From NCBI RefSeq assembly GCF_021049265.1, contig NZ_CP088018.1, positions 806,001 to 870,000 of the forward strand: a DNA stretch of 64,000 nt, in the 5' to 3' direction. A program made the translations under genes and the position numbers. This document shows positions 51,201 to 59,357 of this stretch, piece by piece (the first letter of the stretch is position 1; every line of letters starts with the position of its first letter). The notes below the pieces were generated by a model, which saw only the letters and a list, made by a program, of their open reading frames with translations, had not been told where the DNA came from and did no database searches. This DNA comes from Ruania suaedae (GTDB taxonomy: Bacteria > Actinomycetota > Actinomycetes > Actinomycetales > Beutenbergiaceae).

Positions 51201-54200
51201 GATCAACTGTGACCCGGCCGGCATCGAGATCGAGGGTGACCCCACGCACACGAAGGAGATCACCTCGGCCACGCCGATCGGCGAAGGGCAGTGGGAGATC
51301 GTCTACGAGCTCGAGGTGTCGAACACGTCGACGGCGTCGGCGTCGTACTCCCTCGAGGACGAACTCCACTTCACCGACCAGGTGAGCATCGTCTCCGCTG
51401 AGCTCACGTCCGCTCCGGATGGTGTGACCCCGGCCGATCCCGCGTGGGACGGGCAGGGCAACACCACGGTGGCGACGGCGGTGCCGTTGCTGGGCACGGA
51501 TGACGAGGGCTATGCGCCGCACACCTACGTGCTGACCGTGGTGGCCGATGTGCCGTTGCAGTTCGAGCCTGTGGCCGGCGGCCCCGCGGCGACCGAGTGC
51601 GCGGAGGACGAGACCGACACCGCGTTCAACAACACCTCGCAGCTGACAACGCCCGACGGAGAGACCGAGGTCGATCAGGCGTGTGCGGCTCCGCCGGAGA
51701 TCGATGTCGACAAGTCCGTCGCCTCCGGGCCGACGCCGAACGGCGACGGCACGTGGACGGTCACCTATGACCTGGTCGCGACGAACACCGGTGGTGTCGC
51801 AGGTGAGTACGACATCTCCGACCAGATGACCGCCTCCGGCGACCTCGAGGTCGTCTCCGGTTCGGTCACGGGAGCTCCCGAGGGGGTCACCCCGTCCGCC
51901 GACTGGACAGGTCTGGGCGATGCCGGTGCCGAAGAGAACGTGATCGCCACCGGTGTCGAGCTGGCGGCGGGTGGCACCCACACCTACCAGGTGGAGGTCG
52001 TGATCGGCCTGGCCGAGGGCGCTGAGGGTGCTCCGGTGGTCACCGAGTGCTCCGAGGTCCCGAGCGAGGGCGGCGGATTGTCGAACACGGCAGAGATCGA
52101 GCACAACGATCTCACCGCCGACGACGCTGCCTGCGTGGATGTCGGCATCGTCATCGTCGACAAGTCCGTCTCCGCCGGGCCGACCCCGAACGGGGACGGC
52201 ACCTGGACCGTCGTCTACGACATCGTCGCCACGCACGCCGGCGGTGCGGAGGCCGACTACGACGTGACCGACCGCCTCCACTTCGGCGAGGGGATCGAGA
52301 TCGTCGACCACGAGCTGCGCTCCCTCGACGGTGTCGAGGTGAACGGCGACTGGACCGGTCTGGGTGAGGAGGACGGCTCCCCGGAGAACCTGGTGGCGGC
52401 CGATGTCAGCCTGGCCCAGGGCGGGTCGCACACCTACCAGGTCGAGGTCGTCGTCCAGATGGACGAGGCCACGATCGACCCGAGCGTGCTGGAGTGCCCG
52501 CCGCCGGGCAGCGGCGACGCCGGTGGGCTCGCCAACTCGACCACGCTGACCAGCAACGGCATCGTCGGTCAGGATGAGGTGTGCCCCACCATCACGGTGA
52601 TCGAGTTGGACAAGCAGCTCGTCGAGGGCAGTCCGGTCGAGAACGGTGACGGCACCTGGACCATCGAGTACGACGTGAGCGCCGCCAACATCGGCCAGGA
52701 GACCGGCGACTACGAGCTCAGCGACCGGCTGATGTACGGGGAGGGTCTCGAGGTGGAGTCCGCCTCCATCCTCACCGCCCCGGACGGCGTCGAGCCGAAC
52801 GAGGACTGGACCGGTCAGGGCGAGGAGGGCGCGCAGGAGAACGTCATCGTCTCGGGTCAGCCGCTCGAGGTCGACGAGACGCACACCTTCCGGGTGCAGA
52901 TCGTCGCCTCGATGGATCGCGACATCGTCACACCGGGTGACCTGGAGTGCCCGGAGCCGGGCGAGACGGGCGGGTTCGCGAACTCCGCCGCTCTGACCCA
53001 CAACGGTGAGGACCAGGACGCCGAGGTCTGCGTACCTCCGCCGCTGATCGACGTCGTCAAGTCGCTCTCGGGTGCAGTGGTGCCGGTGGACGGTGAGCCG
53101 GGTGTGTACGACGCGACCTACGAGATCACGGTCACCAACAGTGGTGCCGGTGACGGCGTCTATGACCTGGACGACCAGCTGGCGCCGGGTGAGGGCGTGA
53201 ACGTGATCGGTATCGAGAGCGTGGCCTCCGATGTCGAGGAGGCGGTCGAGTTCAACGACGACTTCAACGGCGTCGATGACCTGCGGATCGTGACCGATCA
53301 GCCCATCAACGGCGCTGAGGAGGCACCGGTGGTGCACACCTACACCGTGGTGGTGCGCTACTCCGCTGATCTGACCGGTATCGAGACTCCAGCAGAGTCG
53401 GTCTGCACCACCGCCGGTGGTGAGCCGGAGCCGGGCACGCTGGGCAACACCGCGACCGTGGACTGGAACGGTCTCCAGGACGTGGCCGACGAGTGCTTGA
53501 TCCCCGGCAGGCCGACCCTGGACAAGTCCATCGTCTCGGCCGCGCCGATCGGCGACGGCCAGTGGGAGGTCGTCTACGACCTCACCGTGGCCAACACCGG
53601 TGAGGAGGCGACGACCTACGACCTGGACGACGAGTTCCTGTTCGCGCCGCAGATCAGCGCCGAGACCGTGTCGGTGACCGGTCCCGAGGGCATCACCCTC
53701 AACGATGCCTTCGACGGCAGCGATGACCAGCGCATCGCGACCGGGATCGAGATCATCGGCCTGGACGACGAGGGCTATGCGCCGCACGTGTACACGGTGA
53801 CGGTGACGGCGAACGTGCCGCTGCAGTTCGAGGAGGCCGATCTCGCACAGGACGGCACCGGTTCGCCGGTCTGCACGCTGCCCGCGGGCGGGAACTTCAT
53901 CGAGCAGGGTCTGAACAACGCAGCCACCCTGACCGATGAGAACGGTGGCACCGTCGTGGACACCGACTGTGCAGCAGTCCCCTCGATCCACATCACCAAG
54001 GCCATGGACGGCGACCCGGTCCACAGCGCTGACGGGCTCTGGACCATCAGCTACACGATCGGTGTGGCGAACGAGAGCACGGCCGGCGGGGACTACACCC
54101 TGACCGACCAGCTGCGCTACGGCCTGGGTATCGACGTCGTCTCCGCCGAGGTCGTCGCCCCCGACGGCATCACCCCGGCCGCGACGTGGACCGGCCTCGG

Positions 54201-54567
54201 CGAGGAGGAGGAAGCGCAGGAGAACGTGCTCGCAGCGGACATCGCTCTGGGTGGCGGGGACGTCCACACCTACGAGGTCGTGGTGCAGGCCCAGGTCGAC
54301 ACCGACGCAGCCGACCAGACCACGACCACCTGCCCCGAACCGGGGTCGGGCGATCGCGGTGGCTTCACCAACGTCGCCGGTGTCGAGCACAACGACCTCA
54401 CCGCCGACGCCGCCGCCTGCGCCGTGCCGCAGTGGCCCGGCGAGGTCCCCCCGGACCTGCCGTCCACCGGCGCACAGCCGAACCCCGCCGTGCTCGGGGC
54501 AGGTCTGCTGCTCCTGCTGACTGGCGCGGTGCTGGTCCAGGTGCGCCGACGCGCTGTGACGCGCTGA
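48268..54567 (+). CDS. Giant LPSTG-anchored surface protein with tandem Cys-paired repeats
   Basis: A 2,099-residue exported, sortase-anchored protein. A signal peptide with a basic head (RSRRRSFRT) spans about residues 1-41. Residues 570-700 form a DUF11/isopeptide-type beta domain (ATYTLTFSANGAG...), and a related domain lies around 870-960. From base 51250 to 54430 there are seven tandem repeats of about 150 residues, each opening with a VDKSV/LDKSI-type motif followed by GDGTWTVxYD, containing HTYxVxV, and each with two conserved Cys. The C-terminus carries LPSTG, a hydrophobic helix and RRRAVTR. The repeats resemble DUF11-type stalks. The start is ATG 48268 with GGGGGAG upstream. The ligand or binding role is unknown; adhesion is inference. 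Confidence 0.9.
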   Translation: MSNNALLGRSRRRSFRTVSAAVTALLVGFATLFVAAPATAAPVYEITARWVEDTPPTLASGDVVAAEWRVNVNDDAAAPSNEPVDDMTFTLMLENGVFTTLPDACLADGDPASSISDDGRTLVCNIGTQPQGSAHVIQTAIRADGETGSQVSASGTIDGQTAELPPIEILNEFGMDIRWESAVTGVTYGDSYVDASFQWTLSLDDGSDPGPDTVTYTLDIGTSDGAAVSVAPAACSAFTSGVASGHPWSGGDHPAEQMVPFVDSCVLTPTATPGVFTLTLSGIDYSALDAPTTDSAGQPLPADRMAIASGSVHFRVAGAGNNSMTLESDAPTYTSPLGGSATDDPANNSSARTWVTGGWSSAWRPEATGYATPSWWSDQFRVSPGAAVESVVSGQWASADPDAVFGQCVVMDTQYVTYESASLLLNWAGDPVPGASIEYYAGDDAVVDPTSGSYDPNVFECGDDPGGWTTTEPTDPDTVKAVRVTYPYSAMAGAARTTLNVRQQINDDTPIGQDVWQWGAAYVNGAWQHPSRSMDPADSGSGPLTPDARYPFLGNGRDIVRIIGVTPAVEKSVDRSVVRAGEPATYTLTFSANGAGAVPETVDDFELIDTLPEGMTYVPGSASPEPAVATDAEDRQVLTWSLDGVPTNTQVPLSYQAVADPSVEPGEILPNTVTGSVAGETSTPASAQVTVSTSGYTTIGKSADSAFIPNLQGDGVGEGSWTVTLRSFDPLAQDYTDTIDILPFNGDERGTEFTGSYELTGVDAVAGATVYYSTADPASLSDDPADPSNGDVNDVTGNTVGWSTTFTAEATAVRVIGPELAPGATQQFTVNVATEGVEGGDVLVNRAQARDGHTELVMRTSAPITVANYYSVSLKKYVQDADGEWVDANTVEEYPTYRPGDTVPYRIVVENTGQGAVTNLEITDDLFPEGSFTVEELAPGGEEAHEFEIVLEEGGPDTVVNTACATADTPEDSEVPPTINCDPAGIEIEGDPTHTKEITSATPIGEGQWEIVYELEVSNTSTASASYSLEDELHFTDQVSIVSAELTSAPDGVTPADPAWDGQGNTTVATAVPLLGTDDEGYAPHTYVLTVVADVPLQFEPVAGGPAATECAEDETDTAFNNTSQLTTPDGETEVDQACAAPPEIDVDKSVASGPTPNGDGTWTVTYDLVATNTGGVAGEYDISDQMTASGDLEVVSGSVTGAPEGVTPSADWTGLGDAGAEENVIATGVELAAGGTHTYQVEVVIGLAEGAEGAPVVTECSEVPSEGGGLSNTAEIEHNDLTADDAACVDVGIVIVDKSVSAGPTPNGDGTWTVVYDIVATHAGGAEADYDVTDRLHFGEGIEIVDHELRSLDGVEVNGDWTGLGEEDGSPENLVAADVSLAQGGSHTYQVEVVVQMDEATIDPSVLECPPPGSGDAGGLANSTTLTSNGIVGQDEVCPTITVIELDKQLVEGSPVENGDGTWTIEYDVSAANIGQETGDYELSDRLMYGEGLEVESASILTAPDGVEPNEDWTGQGEEGAQENVIVSGQPLEVDETHTFRVQIVASMDRDIVTPGDLECPEPGETGGFANSAALTHNGEDQDAEVCVPPPLIDVVKSLSGAVVPVDGEPGVYDATYEITVTNSGAGDGVYDLDDQLAPGEGVNVIGIESVASDVEEAVEFNDDFNGVDDLRIVTDQPINGAEEAPVVHTYTVVVRYSADLTGIETPAESVCTTAGGEPEPGTLGNTATVDWNGLQDVADECLIPGRPTLDKSIVSAAPIGDGQWEVVYDLTVANTGEEATTYDLDDEFLFAPQISAETVSVTGPEGITLNDAFDGSDDQRIATGIEIIGLDDEGYAPHVYTVTVTANVPLQFEEADLAQDGTGSPVCTLPAGGNFIEQGLNNAATLTDENGGTVVDTDCAAVPSIHITKAMDGDPVHSADGLWTISYTIGVANESTAGGDYTLTDQLRYGLGIDVVSAEVVAPDGITPAATWTGLGEEEEAQENVLAADIALGGGDVHTYEVVVQAQVDTDAADQTTTTCPEPGSGDRGGFTNVAGVEHNDLTADAAACAVPQWPGEVPPDLPSTGAQPNPAVLGAGLLLLLTGAVLVQVRRRAVTR

Positions 54568-54575
54568 CCGGGACA

Positions 54576-54625
54576 CCGCCCTGCTCGCCGTCGCCTGCCC
54601 CCGGGACGACAGGCGAGCAGGGCGG
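54576..54625. terminator. Terminator hairpin after the surface-protein gene
   Basis: CCGCCCTGCTCGCC (54576-54589) pairs exactly with GGCGAGCAGGGCGG (54612-54625), a 14-bp stem 9 bases after the stop codon. It ends the transcript before the next gene, which has its own promoter. Confidence 0.7.
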
Positions 54626-54655
54626 CCCTGGTTCGACGGGCGGGCGATGGCGCCC

Positions 54656-54661
54656 TAGGGT
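54656..54661 (+). promoter_or_regulatory. -10 box for leaderless LuxR-type regulator mRNA
   Basis: TAGGGT is followed by 7 bases and GTG 54669. Confidence 0.5.
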
Positions 54662-54668
54662 CATCGAT

Positions 54669-56282
54669 GTGACAGGCAGCGGCGCACGACGGGCCGACCA
54701 CGAGGCCCCCGAAGCACCCCCGCAGGCCGAGGATGCACAGGCGGCCGTGCAGGCGGTGCAGGCTGCGTGCCGCGAGGGGGACACGGAGCGAGCCGTCGCC
54801 CTCATCGATCAACATTGGTCCATCCTGCTGGAGCAGCGCCGGGACGACCTCGACGAGGTGTTCCGTCAGGTGCCGCTCGCCGCGTTCCGGGCTCATCCGC
54901 GGGCGGCGGCGCTGCGGGACATCCGGATGCACACCTCGGCCGATGCCGTGGAGCGCATGCTCGGCCCGCGCATCAGCGTCCCGGACCCGGCCGAAGTGGC
55001 TGCGATCGAGGCGCTGGCCCGCTCCAAGGATGCGCTGACGATCCTCGGGGTGGCGAGCGCACGGATGATCGCCTACCGCGTGCGCGGTCACTTCCGACGG
55101 GCGCGCGAACTGGCCGTCCTGGTCGAGCGGCTGGCGCGGATCGCCGGTGTCCACCAGCCTGCGCTCGTGCACGACCGGGTGCCGAACGCCCTCCTGCAAG
55201 CTGCGATCTCGCGGGGTATCGCCGGGGATCTCGACGGCGCTCTCGGCACGCTGCGTGAGTCCTACGAACGCGGCCCGGATGCACGCTCGGAACACATCGC
55301 GCGGGACGCGGCCGGCAAGGCAGCACTATTCTCGGCGCTGACAGGGGACATCGACGACGCCCGGCGATGGCTGCGCCGCTACGACCGCACCCGCGAGGTC
55401 GATGGATGGATCCGTTCACGACTGGAGCTGAGCGCAGACCTGGCCCGGGCCCTGGTCGCGATCGAGTCACTGGATCGAGGCAGCGCTGAGGACGTCCTGG
55501 ACCGGGTGGAACAGCCCACCAACTCCGAGCAGGGGTGGGGGCCCCTGGTCACCTACGTCATCGCCCGCCACGCCCTGATCTGGGGTGACCGGCTCCGTGC
55601 ACTGGAGCGGGTCCGGCGCGACCGTGCCCGGTTCGCCGACTGGTTGCATGCCGGAGCCGGCCTGCGACCGTTCCTGGATCACGCCGAGGCCGATCTGCAT
55701 CTGGCGCTGCGGCAGGGCCATCGCGCGAGATCGGTCGGTGCCGAACTTCCGGATCATCCGCTCGCGCAGGTCTCCCGCGCTCGCCTCGCGCTGTTGACCG
55801 GTGACTTCGACATCGCTGCCCGCCTCGCCTCCCGTGGCGCCAGGGATGCGACCGACTCGCGGTCCCGGCTGGATGCGCTCACCATCCAGACCTCGGCCCA
55901 CCTGCGCCGGGAGCAGGTCGCCGCCGCACGCGCCGCCTTCGACCTGCTGGTGGCCTCGGTGGCCTCGACCGGCGCTCGAGCCTTCCTGCTCTATCTCTCC
56001 GAGGAGGATCGCGCAGCGCTCGTTCCCGGCCACGCCGCCCCGATCGCGGAGGAGCCCGATCGGGCGCTCTTTCCGGTGCTCGCCGAGGGCATCAGACTCA
56101 CCCGGCAGCAACGGCTGGTGCTCGACGGCATCGCGGCCGGCCGGTCCCCGCGGGAGATCAGCAGGGACGAGCACCTCTCCTACAACACCGTGAAGACGCA
56201 CGTGCGCGCGCTGTACGCCAAGCTGGGAGCGTCCTCGCGCGACCAGGCCATCGCGCGAGCGCAGGAGGAGGGCCTGCTCTGA
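54669..56282 (+). CDS. LuxR-type transcriptional regulator with helical N-terminal region
   Basis: A 537-residue regulator. The C-terminal 65 residues are a LuxR DNA-binding domain (RLTRQQRLVLDGIAAGRSPRE with recognition helix YNTVKTHVRALYAKLG). The upstream 470 residues are Ala/Arg/Leu-rich helices of TPR or solenoid type, without a visible Walker A motif, so it lacks the ATPase part of MalT-like regulators. The GTG at 54669 follows a leaderless-type promoter, separated from the surface-protein gene by a strong terminator. Regulation of the upstream surface protein is a guess from position. Confidence 0.88.
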   Translation: MTGSGARRADHEAPEAPPQAEDAQAAVQAVQAACREGDTERAVALIDQHWSILLEQRRDDLDEVFRQVPLAAFRAHPRAAALRDIRMHTSADAVERMLGPRISVPDPAEVAAIEALARSKDALTILGVASARMIAYRVRGHFRRARELAVLVERLARIAGVHQPALVHDRVPNALLQAAISRGIAGDLDGALGTLRESYERGPDARSEHIARDAAGKAALFSALTGDIDDARRWLRRYDRTREVDGWIRSRLELSADLARALVAIESLDRGSAEDVLDRVEQPTNSEQGWGPLVTYVIARHALIWGDRLRALERVRRDRARFADWLHAGAGLRPFLDHAEADLHLALRQGHRARSVGAELPDHPLAQVSRARLALLTGDFDIAARLASRGARDATDSRSRLDALTIQTSAHLRREQVAAARAAFDLLVASVASTGARAFLLYLSEEDRAALVPGHAAPIAEEPDRALFPVLAEGIRLTRQQRLVLDGIAAGRSPREISRDEHLSYNTVKTHVRALYAKLGASSRDQAIARAQEEGLL

Positions 56283-56309
56283 GCAGGGCCCGAGGCGCGG
56301 CCGGCGGGC

Positions 56310-57584
56310 TCACTGCTCAGCAGCGCCGCCGTGCCGGTCCGGCACCCCGGTGAGCAGGATCCCGACCACGCTCATCACCACCAGGGCACCGAGCACGATG
56401 GCGACAGGCACCGCCCACGATCCGGATGCCGTGTGGACCGCGCCCACCAGGGTGGGCGCCACCGCCGCCATCGAGTACCCCATCGACTGCACCGTGGCCG
56501 AAGCCTTGCGGGCCCGGCTCACCTGCGTGAACCGCCGGGCGATCAGGGTGAAGACCATCACGAAGTTCGCGCCCTGCGCGGCACCGGCCAGGCTGACTCC
56601 CACCATCCACGCGCCGGGCGCCAGCAGCAGCGACAGGGGCAGGCACAGCCACGCCACCGCGATGGCCACGAAGCTCGGACGCAGCCCGGCATAGCGGATC
56701 CCCACCGAGGCCCCCAGGCTCCCCAGCACAGCGAATCCCTGGAACAGCGAGGCCGCGGCACCGGAGGAGCCGCTCGCCACCCCTGCCAGCTCGGACAGGA
56801 TCAGCGGCAGCCACGCCGTCATCCCGTAGTAGCTCGAGGCCTGCATCCCGAACATCAGGCACAGCGCCCAGGTGTACTTCTCCCTCAGCACGCTCCGATT
56901 CCCGACGGCGCCCGCTGTGTCTCCCGGTGCGGGCGGGCTCGCGTTGCCGCGTTCTGTCGCCTGGCCGGCGGACGAGGCGACAGATCGGGGCAACGCGTCG
57001 GGGCCTCCACCCTCCGGCGGGACCGCCCGCCACCACCAGCCGATCGCGACGATCGCCAGCAGCCCCCAGGCGAGCAGCGCCCACCGCCACCCGAGCGAGA
57101 GGGCGAGGGACGCCGTCAGGGCGGTGGAGACCATGGTGCCGGCGTTGATCGTGGCCGTGTAGATGCCGGTGACGGTGCTGACGCGACTGCGGAAGGACCG
57201 CTGGGTGATGGCCGGGACCGCCACATTCGCCGTCGTGATCCCGAGGCCGATCAGCACGGTCCCGGCGAACGCGGCCGCGGCACCGCCCAGGTCCGCCGAG
57301 CGCAGGCCCGTGCCGGCGAGGATGAGCACCAGGGCCAGCAGCACCCCCGAACGCAGCGAGATCCGGCCCAGCAGCGCCGCGGCGGCCGGGGTGGTCAGCG
57401 CGAAGCAGAGCACCGGGATCCCGGTGAGCAGCCCCGCCGCCGCGGCGCTGAGCTGCAGCTCGTCGGAGACCTGCGTGACCACCGGGGGCAGCGCCGTCAG
57501 CGGGGTGCGCAGGTTCAGCGCGGCGAGCAGGATGGCCACGAGCAGGATCCCGCTGCCGCCGACGGTGGTGTGGAGACGTCGCAT
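56310..57584 (-). CDS. MFS transporter (CynX/NimT-like) with repeat-derived insert
   Basis: A 424-residue MFS transporter with 12 predicted helices, in the CynX/NimT branch (cyanate and nitroimidazole-type transporters; LNLRTPLTALPPVV near the start is typical). ATG 57584 shares one base with the upstream stop (TGATG), so it is coupled to the mannosyltransferase gene. The central cytoplasmic loop between helices 6 and 7 carries DALPRSVASSAGQATERG, encoded by the palindromic repeat at 56941-56996, an apparent in-frame insertion in a tolerant loop. The substrate is unknown. Confidence 0.88.
   Translation of the reverse strand: MRRLHTTVGGSGILLVAILLAALNLRTPLTALPPVVTQVSDELQLSAAAAGLLTGIPVLCFALTTPAAAALLGRISLRSGVLLALVLILAGTGLRSADLGGAAAAFAGTVLIGLGITTANVAVPAITQRSFRSRVSTVTGIYTATINAGTMVSTALTASLALSLGWRWALLAWGLLAIVAIGWWWRAVPPEGGGPDALPRSVASSAGQATERGNASPPAPGDTAGAVGNRSVLREKYTWALCLMFGMQASSYYGMTAWLPLILSELAGVASGSSGAAASLFQGFAVLGSLGASVGIRYAGLRPSFVAIAVAWLCLPLSLLLAPGAWMVGVSLAGAAQGANFVMVFTLIARRFTQVSRARKASATVQSMGYSMAAVAPTLVGAVHTASGSWAVPVAIVLGALVVMSVVGILLTGVPDRHGGAAEQ
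56941..56996. repeat. REP-like palindromic repeat, copy 2 (intact)
   Basis: Two 21-base arms (56941-56961 and 56976-56996) pair at 19 of 21 positions around a 14-base loop. They start GCGTTGCC and end GGCAACGC. It lies inside the MFS coding sequence in frame. Its right half is 26/28 identical to the sequence at 22485-22512. Confidence 0.7.
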
Positions 57585-59293
57585 CAGACCCAGTGATCGC
57601 CGAGGAGGATGTGCAGGCGCCAGAACCAGTACGGCACCCACTGGTTGGACCAGATCGGCCAGTAGAACGCCCCCACCAGCACCGTGAGGATCACGATCGC
57701 CGCGGCGGTCCAGATCCCCGGCCGGCGGTCACGCAGACTCAGCTCGCGGGGACCGAGCAGGGCGCCGATCGCGAACGTCAGGGCCAGGGCCACGAACGGG
57801 GCCAGGGCCACGGTGTAGAAGGTGAAGATCGTGCGGTGGGAGTAGGCGAACCAGGGCAGGTAGGTGGCGGCGTAGCCGGCGAGGATCGCCCAGGCGCGCC
57901 AGTCCCCGCGCCGCAGCGCCGCCCACAGCACCAGCAGCAGCGCCAGCGCCGCCCCCCACCAGAGCACCGGATTGCCCACCGAGGTGATCGCGCCCACGCA
58001 GCGCTCGGCGCCGCACAGGTCCATCGAGGTGGTGTCCTCGACGTCGCGCCAGGCGAAGGAGGTCGGCCGCAGCTGGATGAGCCAGCCGGCGGGGTGGGAC
58101 ATGTAGGTGTGCTCGGAGGTCAGGCCGTTGTGGAAGTCCCACATCCGCAGGTGGTACTCCCACCAGGAGTTGAGCCAGTCCGGCATCCAGGTGCGTTGCG
58201 GGACCTCGGCCACGGCGTTGACCTCGGCGGCCCACTGCCGCTGGTAGGACGCCGGGTTGAGCCACCACGGCAACCATGTCATCGCGTAGACCGCGGCGGC
58301 GGTGGGCACCAGGGTGAAGAACGCCGGGACGCCGTCGCGCAGCGCGCCACCGCCGAACCACAACGGCACCCCGACGGCGCGACGGGCCGTGATGGACCAG
58401 GCCACCACCGCGATCCCCACCACGGCGACGGCGTAGATACCCGACCACTTCACCCCGCACGCCAGGCCCAGGCAGAGGGCTGCCACCAGCAGCCACCAGC
58501 GCATGCCGGTGCGCGGACCCCACGGATCCCGGTAGCGGCCGTGTGCCGCGAGGCCGGCGGCGGCCCGTGCGGCGAGACGTCGCCGGAACTGCTCCCGGTC
58601 GAGCAGCACCGCCCCGAAGGCGGCCAGGATCCAGAACTGCAGGAAGACGTCGAGGATCGATACACGCGACATGGTGATGTGGACACCGTCGACGGCCAGC
58701 AGCAGGGCCGCCGTGCACCCCAGCAGCGAGGAGGAGAACAGTCGCCGGCCGATGCGGGCCAGCAGCAGCACCGAGAGCGTGCCGATCACGGCCGCACTGA
58801 TGCGCCAGCCCCAGGGGGTCTCCGCCCCGAGCATGCGCATCCCGATCGCGATCATCCACTTGCCCACGCTGGGGTGGACGACGTAGTCCGCCTCGGTCTG
58901 TAGGTCGGAGAAGTCACCGGCGGCGAAGCGCTCGTCCGGTTCCTCGTTCCAGTCGCCCTCGTATCCGAGGGTGAGCAGGGAGTAGGCCTGTTTGACGTAG
59001 TAGGTCTCGTCGAAGACGAGCCGGGCGGGGCGGTCCAGGTGCGCCATGCGCAGGACCCCGGCGACGACGGTGACCAGCAGCGCCCCGATCCATCCCCACG
59101 CCCGGGAGCCGGCCACGGGGGACAGGAGCCGGTCGGTGAGAGTCTGCTCGATCTCGCCGGCGGTGCGGCCGGCGACTGCCACCTCGCGGGGATGCCACCA
59201 GCGACGACGGGCTGCGGGCGCGGCATCCGGCTGCAGGGTCCGGTCGAGCTCGACGGGTGCCACGGGCTTGCCCGGGTCAGCGGTCTGGCTCAC
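57584..59293 (-). CDS. Protein O-mannosyltransferase (PMT family)
   Basis: A 569-residue polytopic GT39 mannosyltransferase. It uses polyprenyl-phospho-mannose to O-mannosylate secreted proteins at the outer face of the membrane; actinobacterial glycoproteins are typical targets. The essential acidic pair is seen in RLVFDETYYVKQAY (about residues 93-106), and a C-terminal PMT_4TMC-type domain with FTFYTVALAPFVALAL follows. The GTG at 59293 is preceded by a TAGACT -10 (6 bases). It is divergent from rsmI, the conserved actinobacterial arrangement. The secreted surface proteins in this window are possible clients. Confidence 0.93.
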   Translation of the reverse strand: MSQTADPGKPVAPVELDRTLQPDAAPAARRRWWHPREVAVAGRTAGEIEQTLTDRLLSPVAGSRAWGWIGALLVTVVAGVLRMAHLDRPARLVFDETYYVKQAYSLLTLGYEGDWNEEPDERFAAGDFSDLQTEADYVVHPSVGKWMIAIGMRMLGAETPWGWRISAAVIGTLSVLLLARIGRRLFSSSLLGCTAALLLAVDGVHITMSRVSILDVFLQFWILAAFGAVLLDREQFRRRLAARAAAGLAAHGRYRDPWGPRTGMRWWLLVAALCLGLACGVKWSGIYAVAVVGIAVVAWSITARRAVGVPLWFGGGALRDGVPAFFTLVPTAAAVYAMTWLPWWLNPASYQRQWAAEVNAVAEVPQRTWMPDWLNSWWEYHLRMWDFHNGLTSEHTYMSHPAGWLIQLRPTSFAWRDVEDTTSMDLCGAERCVGAITSVGNPVLWWGAALALLLVLWAALRRGDWRAWAILAGYAATYLPWFAYSHRTIFTFYTVALAPFVALALTFAIGALLGPRELSLRDRRPGIWTAAAIVILTVLVGAFYWPIWSNQWVPYWFWRLHILLGDHWV

Positions 59294-59299
59294 CTGGCG

Positions 59300-59305
59300 A
59301 GTCTA
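59300..59305 (-). promoter_or_regulatory. -10 box for leaderless mannosyltransferase mRNA
   Basis: TAGACT on the minus strand is followed by 6 bases and GTG 59293. It lies between the divergent pmt-like and rsmI genes. Confidence 0.5.
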
Positions 59306-59357
59306 GAACCTGACCGATTCTGTCTGAGGCCGTCGTGGATGCGGCACACTGGCAGGC

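Noticed and set aside
51250-54430. Seven DNA-level repeats of about 450 bases resembling a tandem array.
   Set aside because: They are coding repeats of one protein, diverged in sequence and of gene-sized period, so not a CRISPR array or satellite.
50425-54576. A 1,383-codon open frame on the minus strand opposite the giant surface protein.
   Set aside because: It is an antisense shadow of a high-GC gene: the sense frame has signal peptide, repeats and LPSTG, and the antisense product is His/Arg/Gly-rich low complexity with no domain.
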